Shown here piece by piece: positions 6,616 through 11,453 of a DNA stretch of 11,453 nt. The stretch's first letter is position 1. Each line of letters begins with the position of its first letter. The stretch is from the NCBI GenBank assembly GCA_013334545.1, contig JAAXXJ010000077.1:1-11453 (forward strand), read 5' to 3'. This DNA comes from Nitrospirota bacterium. GTDB taxonomy: Bacteria > Nitrospirota > UBA9217. A program made the translations under genes and the position numbers. The notes beneath the pieces are model-generated. The model did not search any database. It was given only the letters and a program-made list of their open reading frames with translations, and was not told the origin of the DNA.

Positions 6616-6671
6616 GGAAGGTAGGAAGTTGGGAAGGTAAGAAGGTAGGAAGGTGAGATGGTAGGAGAGTA
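6616..6671. repeat. Octamer array, GGAAGGTA type (7 units)
   Basis: Seven consecutive 8-bp units keep strict register: GGAAGGTA, GGAAGTTG, GGAAGGTA, AGAAGGTA, GGAAGGTG, AGATGGTA and GGAGAGTA, followed by a partial GGAAAG. The coding strand is almost all purine and full of Shine-Dalgarno-like GGAAGG cores, but no open frame begins here. This is the longest octamer array in the window. Confidence 0.8.
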
Positions 6672-6681
6672 GGAAAGACGC

Positions 6682-6713
6682 GACACGGGGACAGGGGGGC
6701 AGGGCGACAAAAG
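6682..6713. repeat. Octamer array, GACANGGG type (4 units)
   Basis: GACACGGG, GACAGGGG, GGCAGGGC and GACAAAAG follow each other with an 8-bp period and decay toward the right end. The AGGAGGTGA ribosome site of the next gene starts 4 nt after the last unit (6718). Confidence 0.6.
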
Positions 6714-6732
6714 CGACAGGAGGTGAACGGAA

Positions 6733-7560
6733 ATGTGCGCTGAAAAGGAATCATCGAAGCAGAAAGTCGTTCTCATCACCGGGGCATCTTCGGGATTCGG
6801 CAGGGAGACTGCCACGCTGCTTGCAAAGAGTGGTTACCGGGTCTTCGGCACGAGCCGGAACCCTGAAAGGAACCGGGCATGGGGATACGAAATGATTCCG
6901 CTGGATGTCCGCTCGGACAATTCGGTCCGGGCATGTGTGCAAGGGCTCATGGAACGCACGGGCCGGTTGGACGTATTGGTCAGCAACGCGGGCTACGAAC
7001 TTGCAGGAGCGGTGGAGGAGACGTCGATCGACGAGGCCAGGGATCAGTTCGAAACGAACTTCTTCGGCACGGTGAGGTTGGTGAAAACAGCGCTGCCGAT
7101 GATGCGGAAGCAGGGAGGCGGCCGGATCGTGCTTGTCAGCTCCCTTGCCGGCCTAATCGCGATTCCGTTCCACGGTTTCTACAGCGCGAGCAAGTATGCT
7201 CTCGAAGGCTACGCCGAGGCCCTGCGACATGAAGTGAAGGGATTCAACATCAGCGTTTCGCTTGTCGAACCGGGCTTCTTTAGGACGAATCTTGCGAGCT
7301 CGGCACGGAGCAGCGCGGACGTCATCGACGTTTATTCCGGGATGCGCGGGAGGGCCAGGAGGATGTTCGAGGAATTCGTTCAGGCTGGCGACGATCCGGG
7401 CATCGTCGCGACGGTGATCCTGTCCATTATAGAGAGCCGTTCTCCACGGCTGCGGTACCGGGTAGGGAAGGATGCGAAACGGCTTCCGCGGATCAAAGCG
7501 ATCGTGCCGCAGGATGCTTTCGAAGCCGGAGTGCGGAGGAATTTTCACCTTGACCGATAG
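6733..7560 (+). CDS. Short-chain dehydrogenase/reductase (SDR)
   Basis: A 275-residue classical-type SDR, expected to oxidise or reduce a hydroxyl/carbonyl group with NAD(P)H in the cytoplasm. The nucleotide motif TGASSGFG is at 16-23. Arg42 in FGTSRNPER after strand 2 favours NADP(H). NAG is at 85-87, the structural Asn at 109, and the catalytic Ser137, Tyr150 and Lys154 are present (VSSLAG...YSASK). PGFFRTNL (about 179-186) is the usual loop after strand 6. The last 40 residues are basic and could contact a lipid or membrane (inference). A strong AGGAGGTGA (6718-6726) precedes the ATG. The redoxin-like gene follows after 8 nt, so these two are an operon. The substrate is not evident. Confidence 0.92.
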   Translation: MCAEKESSKQKVVLITGASSGFGRETATLLAKSGYRVFGTSRNPERNRAWGYEMIPLDVRSDNSVRACVQGLMERTGRLDVLVSNAGYELAGAVEETSIDEARDQFETNFFGTVRLVKTALPMMRKQGGGRIVLVSSLAGLIAIPFHGFYSASKYALEGYAEALRHEVKGFNISVSLVEPGFFRTNLASSARSSADVIDVYSGMRGRARRMFEEFVQAGDDPGIVATVILSIIESRSPRLRYRVGKDAKRLPRIKAIVPQDAFEAGVRRNFHLDR

Positions 7561-7568
7561 GAGGGAAC

Positions 7569-8057
7569 ATGAGAAGCCTTATTTCCTTTACGGTGTTCGC
7601 GTTGCTGGCTGGGGCAGCAGGGGCCCAGTCGCTGATCGACACCAAGGCGCCGGAGTTCACCCTTCAGGACCAGCACGAGAAGACAGTCAGTCTCCGGCAG
7701 TTCGAAGGCCGAGTTGTCGTGCTGATCGCGAGCGATAAAGAAGGCAGCAGCCAGAACCCTGCGTGGACTAAGGCCATCAGGGACAACTACGCGGACCAGG
7801 TGATCGTCCTGGGTATCGCCGACGTGAGCAGCGTTCCGTTCTTTCTGAAGGGCAAGATCAGGAATGACTTCAAGAAAGACGGGGAGAGCATCCTGATGGA
7901 CTGGAAGGGCGAGGTGTTCAAGGCCTATGGACTTACAAAGGGCGTATCGAATGTTATTCTTATTGACAAGGATGGAATGATCCGGCACCGGTTAGCGGGC
8001 AGCGCGACACCGGATGCTGTTCAGGGGCTGTTCAGAAAGGTTGATGCATTGAATTAA
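7569..8057 (+). CDS. Secreted redoxin-fold protein lacking all cysteines
   Basis: A 162-residue protein with a short signal peptide (cleavage likely after AGA-19). The mature part has the AhpC/TSA-thioredoxin plan: KAPEFTLQDQHEKTVSLRQFEGRVVVLIAS (about 26-55) at the start, then DWKGEVFKAYGL and VILIDKDGMIRHRLAG (129-144). The segment where peroxiredoxins and TlpA proteins carry their active cysteine(s) reads ASDKEGSSQNPAW (54-66). There is no cysteine anywhere, and the usual cis-proline before the last strands is Ser127 (GVSNVILID). It therefore cannot do thiol redox chemistry and is more likely a binding or scaffold protein in the periplasm. AGGAGGG overlaps the stop of the SDR gene, 8 nt upstream, so the two are co-translated. 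Fold assignment is good; function unknown. Confidence 0.82.
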   Translation: MRSLISFTVFALLAGAAGAQSLIDTKAPEFTLQDQHEKTVSLRQFEGRVVVLIASDKEGSSQNPAWTKAIRDNYADQVIVLGIADVSSVPFFLKGKIRNDFKKDGESILMDWKGEVFKAYGLTKGVSNVILIDKDGMIRHRLAGSATPDAVQGLFRKVDALN

Positions 8058-8093
8058 TGGGGTATTAAAAAAGCATCAAGTTCTCGGTTAAAG

Positions 8094-8164
8094 CGTCATC
8101 CCCGTGAAAACGGGGATCCAGTAAGTTCTGAAAATCCTGGATTCCCGCATGTGCGGGAATGACG
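8094..8164. repeat. Paired inverted 28-bp palindromic repeats
   Basis: Two 28-bp units, CGTCAT...ATCCAG (8094-8121) and CTGGAT...ATGACG (8137-8164), face each other and match at 21 of 28 positions, separated by 15 bp. Each is also a hairpin alone: ATCCCCG/CGGGGAT (8098-8104 with 8111-8117), and ATTCCCGCA/TGCGGGAAT (8141-8149 with 8152-8160). The right unit fits ATTCCC-N8-GGGAAT and is 24/28 identical to the unit at 4404-4431. No T-run follows, so it is not a standard terminator, although the nested hairpin could slow polymerase or protect mRNA ends. Confidence 0.85.
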
Positions 8165-8190
8165 GGAATTGCTGCGGTACGTATCGTTTT

Positions 8191-8205
8191 TTAACAATCT
8201 GTTAA
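8191..8205. promoter_or_regulatory. Operator-like palindrome TTAACA-ATC-TGTTAA
   Basis: A perfect 6-bp inverted repeat with a 3-bp centre (8191-8205), AT-rich in a GC-rich setting and 16 nt before the ATG at 8222. A weak promoter (TTGCTG at 8169-8174, TAACAA at 8192-8197, 17-bp spacer) would overlap it, as expected for a repressor site. The regulator is unknown and the assignment is tentative. Confidence 0.35.
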
Positions 8206-8221
8206 GGGAACGAGGTGGGCC

Positions 8222-8977
8222 ATGATGAATAAGAGATGGATCTTTATGCTGACCACGATGCTGTTCCTTGGTGCGTTCGGGCAGCAGCTTGCCGCCCAAG
8301 AGCGGACGGTCAAGGACATCCTGCAGCATGCCGACCGGGCGCGGGGGAACCTTGCTGGCATCATCTGGGACATCACGATCACGACCAGCGAAGAGGGCAA
8401 GGACGAGACGCGCGGCCTGACCGTCACGGTGAAGGGGAACAACACCCTTGCGCGATACACCAGCCCGCCGAACATGAACGACCGCATGGTGCTGATGGTA
8501 GACCGGAACATGTGGTTCATCCGGTCAGGGCTGAAGAAGCCCGTATCCATATCCCCCCGCCAGAAGCTGATGGGCGACGCAGCGAACGGGGACATCGCAT
8601 CGACCAACTATGCCGACGATTACTCCGGGGAGCTTGCCGGGGAGGAGACGGTGAAGGACGAGGCCTGCTATGTGCTCGACCTGAAGGCCGCGACCAAGAA
8701 CGTGACCTACGACCGCATCCGGTATTGGGTCTCGAAGGCGCGGATGGTCGGCGTGAAAGCCGAGTTCTACACCCTGTCGGGTATGCTGTTCAAGACCGCT
8801 GACTTCAGATATGACAACCGGGTAAAGACGCCGGACAGCGAGGAGATCCCTTTCGTCTCCGAACTGGTGATCCGGGACGCGATCCGGAAGGACAGGATCA
8901 CGATGCTGACCTATTCCCGCATCCGGGTGCAGACGATCCCTGATTCGACGTTCAACCTGAATGTGCTGGTGCGATAA
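8222..8977 (+). CDS. LolA-like outer-membrane lipoprotein-sorting family protein
   Basis: A 251-residue periplasmic protein of the 'outer membrane lipoprotein-sorting protein' group (LolA-like, PF17131/COG2834 type). The signal peptide runs to about residue 25 (cleavage near LAA-Q). The mature start TVKDILQHADRARG is typical of the group. It is followed by a strand-rich region with MNDRMVLMVDRNMWFI and a central YSGELAGEETVKDEACYVLDLKA, then SKARMVGVKAEFYTLSGMLFKT. LolA/LolB-type folds form a half-barrel that carries lipids or acyl chains across the periplasm. GAGGTGG lies before the ATG; ATG 8225 is an equivalent alternative start. The outer-membrane protein gene follows after 21 nt. I infer that it hands a lipidic cargo from the FtsX-type exporter to the outer membrane. 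Confidence 0.82.
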   Translation: MMNKRWIFMLTTMLFLGAFGQQLAAQERTVKDILQHADRARGNLAGIIWDITITTSEEGKDETRGLTVTVKGNNTLARYTSPPNMNDRMVLMVDRNMWFIRSGLKKPVSISPRQKLMGDAANGDIASTNYADDYSGELAGEETVKDEACYVLDLKAATKNVTYDRIRYWVSKARMVGVKAEFYTLSGMLFKTADFRYDNRVKTPDSEEIPFVSELVIRDAIRKDRITMLTYSRIRVQTIPDSTFNLNVLVR

Positions 8978-8998
8978 GACCCCGATACGGAGTGCTGA

Positions 8999-10324
8999 AT
9001 GAAAGGCGTGCAAAGAAAGAGACGCAGCATCCGGCTGCTCCTGTGCGCAGTGCTTGTCGCGATGCCTCTTGAGGCTTTGGCGGAAGAGCAGGCCGGCCAG
9101 AGCACGAACGACGGGCTCTCCTACAACGTCCGGGCGTTGCTGTACGGTGAAGCGCAGGATCCGGCACATTCCTCGCAGAATCCCGACAATGCCTTCCTGA
9201 ACCTCTACCGGTATTCCGGGACGCTCGAACTGCGGCCGGACCTGTTCTACGACAGCACGGTTATGAGCGCCGTCTTCAAGCCGCGCTTCACATCGTCCCA
9301 AATCAGGTGGGAAGACGGTGCAGCAAAGGACGATCGGGACACGCTGACCGAGGCCTCGGTGAATGAGTGGCGGGTGCAGGTGAAGCCCCATGCGGTCCTC
9401 TTCATTTCGTTCGGCAAGGAAAAGCTGCTCTGGGGGCCGTCATTCCTGACCAGTCCGTCGAACATCCTGTTCAAGGACACCGAGAAGATCAATCCCATTG
9501 CCGAGGTCGAGGGCAGGTATCTGGCACGGCTGATGTATCTGCCCAATGCCGCTCTTACTCTGAACGCGATCAGCGAGACACAGAGGGATGCTGATGGGTC
9601 GCAGGCGAACGCGAACCCTATCCGGGCCTTGAAGGCCGACTGGGTTGGCGCGACAGCTTCGATTTCCCTGATCGGCTATGTCCAGCAGGAGGACCGCTTC
9701 CGTCTCGGCAGCTACGGCCAGTGGACCGCGTCGGATGCCTTGCTGCTCTATTATGACGGGATCGTCTTCCGGGGGTCGGACGCGCTCTATCCGTCGCCTG
9801 ACCTCGGGAACCCGCTGGGGGGGACGCTCGTCCCGCGATACGACGGTTCCGACCGGCTTTTCGCGACCGTCGACGTCGGAGGGGCCTATACCTTCCTGTC
9901 AGGTTCGACGTTCAGCCTGGAGTTCCTCTACAACGGCCAGGGATACGACGATGCAGATGCGGCGGAGTATTATCGCCTCAGGGACCGGGCCGCGGCTCAC
10001 TTCTTCGATGGCGGGCTGATGTCGGCGCTGTCCACACGAACGCTCAGCCTTACACTGAATGCGGGCATGCCCTTCCTGCGGCGGTATTACTTGATGGGCC
10101 AATATCAGCTGCGGGAGATCAAGAACGTGCTGGACATCATTGTTCGATACACGTACAGCATAGAGGAGCATGCGGGGGTGGCCTCGACGATCATCGAATG
10201 GAGGCTCTCGGACCGCGTGCAGTTCTTCAATATCAATATGCTCAGCAGCGACCGCGGGAAGCAGACTGAATTCAATGCCATTTTGAACAAGAGCTTCATG
10301 GCGGGCATCGAAGTACATTTCTGA
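8999..10324 (+). CDS. Predicted outer-membrane beta-barrel protein
   Basis: A 441-residue protein with a clear signal peptide: basic start MKGVQRKRRS, hydrophobic core, cleavage near ALA-28. The mature chain has many amphipathic strand-like segments separated by polar turns and ends in GIEVHF with a C-terminal Phe, the usual signal for barrel assembly by BamA. The segment GKEKLLWGPSFLTSPSNILF (about 139-158) resembles the 'G(R/K)...WGP' stretch of several uncharacterised Gram-negative porin-like or export proteins. No TonB box or plug domain is seen. GGAG lies upstream of the ATG, and the gene is in an operon with the LolA-like gene 21 nt before it. It probably forms the outer-membrane end of the export pathway. 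I do not recognise a named family. Confidence 0.75.
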   Translation: MKGVQRKRRSIRLLLCAVLVAMPLEALAEEQAGQSTNDGLSYNVRALLYGEAQDPAHSSQNPDNAFLNLYRYSGTLELRPDLFYDSTVMSAVFKPRFTSSQIRWEDGAAKDDRDTLTEASVNEWRVQVKPHAVLFISFGKEKLLWGPSFLTSPSNILFKDTEKINPIAEVEGRYLARLMYLPNAALTLNAISETQRDADGSQANANPIRALKADWVGATASISLIGYVQQEDRFRLGSYGQWTASDALLLYYDGIVFRGSDALYPSPDLGNPLGGTLVPRYDGSDRLFATVDVGGAYTFLSGSTFSLEFLYNGQGYDDADAAEYYRLRDRAAAHFFDGGLMSALSTRTLSLTLNAGMPFLRRYYLMGQYQLREIKNVLDIIVRYTYSIEEHAGVASTIIEWRLSDRVQFFNINMLSSDRGKQTEFNAILNKSFMAGIEVHF

Positions 10325-10432
10325 TCCGAGGTCCGCGAATGTTCCCTGGAACTGATGCCGCATAGCAACATGAGTCCGTCGGCCCCGGTGATCCCTGTCT
10401 TTGCTGTTCGGTCCCCGTTGATCAGGATTTCC

Positions 10433-10456
10433 TTTGCGCTATTCGCGCCTTCGCGG
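10433..10456. repeat. Degenerate TTYGCG array (3 units, 8-9 bp period)
   Basis: TTTGCG (10433), TTCGCG (10442) and TTCGCG (10450) follow at 9 and 8 bp, ending 4 nt before the ATG of the kinase gene. It has the same placement and similar period as the octamer arrays at 5280 and 6682, but another sequence. The rest of the gap after the outer-membrane gene (10325-10432) holds only a short GTTCC-CT-GGAAC palindrome (10341-10352) and no gene or T-run terminator that I can see. Confidence 0.55.
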
Positions 10457-10460
10457 TAAG

Positions 10461-11453
10461 ATGTTTTCCGTGGTCCTTTCCATCCTCTCCCACTTCGACC
10501 TTCCCGGCACCCTCATCAAGGCCGATCGCTTTGGCGCGGGCCTGATCAACGAGACCTGGCTGTGCGAGCTCTCGGACGCCGGTACTGTCCGGAAGTATAT
10601 TCTTCAACGTATCAATAAGACTGTCTTCGAGCGGCCGGACCTGGTGATGGAGAATGTCGTTACCGTGACAGAGCACCTGCAGTCCCGGCTCAGGCAAGCG
10701 GGCATTGCCGATCCTGCGAGCGTCACGCCGGCGCTGGTGCGGGCACGCGACGGCAGGTCGTTCCACATTGACACTGCAGGGGAGTATTGGCGCGTGTTCC
10801 ACTTCATCGAGACCGGCGCAGTTTACGACACGGTGCGGGACAATGCCCATGCCTATGAAGTCGGCCGCGGCCTCGGCAGGTTCCAGGCGCTGGTGTCCGA
10901 CCTGGCGCCGAACCGGCTGCACGACACGCTCCCGGGGTTCCATCACACGCCGCGCTATCTCGCCGAGCTCGATGAGGCTGTCCAGCAGGACGCACAGGGA
11001 AGGCTCGCGGCTGCAACTATTGAGGTCGCGTTCGTGCATGCGAGAAGAGCGCTGGCGCCGCTGCTCACGGATCTCATAGCAAGCGGCAGGGTCCCGGTAC
11101 GCGTGGTGCATAACGATCCTAAGGTGAACAACGTGATGGTCCATGCTGCCACGGGAAAGGCCCTGTGCATGCTCGACCTGGACACGGTGAAGCCGGGGAT
11201 CGTGCACTTCGACTTCGGCGACTGCGTGCGCTCAGCCGCGAACCCCGCTGGCGAGGACGCACCGGACCTGGACAAGGTCGCCTTCGACCGCTCCCGCTAT
11301 GCGGCTTTGAGCCGCGGCTATCGAGACGAGGCCCGCTCCTTCCTGACCCCTGCCGAGGCCGAGCTGCTCCCCGCTTCGGTGAAGGTCATAACCTTCGAAC
11401 TCGGCGTCCGCTTCCTGGCGGACCACCTTCGCGGCGACACCTACTTCCGCGTC
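10461..11453 (+). CDS. APH-fold kinase, NahK-like (3' end outside window)
   Basis: The frame is open for 331 codons from ATG 10461 to the right edge, so the C-terminus is missing. It is a phosphotransferase of the aminoglycoside-phosphotransferase/choline-kinase fold. The catalytic loop VHNDPKVNN (216-224) fits the HxDxxxxN pattern (H217, D219, N224). LDLDTV (238-243) supplies the metal-binding Asp and is followed by IVHFDFGDCVR. The N-terminal GAGLINETWL and YILQRINKTVF...PDLVMENVVTVTEHL resemble the group containing N-acetylhexosamine 1-kinase (NahK, formerly 'mucin desulfatase'), so an anomeric sugar kinase is the best guess. The substrate is unproven. No good ribosome site precedes the ATG. 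A TTG at 10434 with AGGA upstream is an alternative start but lies inside a repeat. Confidence 0.82.
   Translation, partial: MFSVVLSILSHFDLPGTLIKADRFGAGLINETWLCELSDAGTVRKYILQRINKTVFERPDLVMENVVTVTEHLQSRLRQAGIADPASVTPALVRARDGRSFHIDTAGEYWRVFHFIETGAVYDTVRDNAHAYEVGRGLGRFQALVSDLAPNRLHDTLPGFHHTPRYLAELDEAVQQDAQGRLAAATIEVAFVHARRALAPLLTDLIASGRVPVRVVHNDPKVNNVMVHAATGKALCMLDLDTVKPGIVHFDFGDCVRSAANPAGEDAPDLDKVAFDRSRYAALSRGYRDEARSFLTPAEAELLPASVKVITFELGVRFLADHLRGDTYFRV

Noticed and set aside
6578..6713. CRISPR array
   Set aside because: The units are 8 bp and abut directly without spacers, and no cas gene is present.
8094..8164. Rho-independent terminator
   Set aside because: The hairpins are strong, but no run of T follows on either strand; the sequence fits a dispersed palindromic repeat better.
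8525..9391. 288-codon minus-strand frame across the LolA-like and outer-membrane genes
   Set aside because: It spans two well-supported sense genes and their junction and shows no family motif.
10403..10422. Two LytTR-like motifs, GCTGTTCGG and CCCGTTGAT
   Set aside because: Their GTT cores are only 11 bp apart, one helical turn, instead of the 20-22 bp needed by LytTR dimers, and the match is partial.
10422..11207. 261-codon minus-strand frame at the right end
   Set aside because: The + strand frame from 10461 has kinase motifs in the right order (HxDxxxxN and DLD/DFGD) and stays open to the edge, so the minus frame is a shadow.

Overview
The window looks like chromosomal DNA from a GC-rich, diderm (outer-membrane-bearing) bacterium. 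The evidence is a likely outer-membrane beta-barrel, a LolA-like periplasmic protein, lipid-modifying membrane enzymes, and intergenic repeats of a kind I associate with environmental Nitrospirota/Desulfobacterota-type genomes. That lineage guess is weak. Eleven complete genes and one gene cut by the right edge are all on the + strand. The long minus-strand ORFs are shadows caused by high GC.

Left part (1-4274): after a short region with a 27-bp-spaced direct repeat (possibly an insertion-sequence end) and a good extended -10 promoter (TGGTATAAT), five genes are tightly packed. They encode a class I SAM methyltransferase, a fused Cdd1-type helix-hairpin-helix/DUF5655 protein, a CarF/TMEM189-family lipid desaturase (plasmanylethanolamine desaturase-like), a LytS/AlgZ-type histidine kinase and its LytTR response regulator.

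Middle and right part (4275-10324): a LolD/MacB-type ABC ATPase, an FtsX-family permease, an SDR oxidoreductase, a secreted redoxin-fold protein with no cysteine at all, a LolA-like periplasmic protein and an outer-membrane protein. ATPase, permease, LolA-like carrier and barrel would together span the whole envelope, so I infer a lipid or lipoprotein export/trafficking system. Directly after the LytTR regulator gene, four LytTR-type half-sites (core GTTC) lie 20, 21 and 20 bp apart. This suggests that the two-component system controls the export operon.

Nearly every gap from 4275 to 10460 that is longer than about 100 bp carries repeats. These are palindromic ATTCCC-N8-GGGAAT units, and several different arrays of degenerate octamers, most with a strict 8-bp period, that stop just before the next gene's Shine-Dalgarno sequence or start codon. 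The upstream genes have no such repeats. The octamer arrays and the LytTR site array are the most unusual features. The window ends inside a kinase of the aminoglycoside-phosphotransferase fold that resembles the NahK (N-acetylhexosamine 1-kinase) group.
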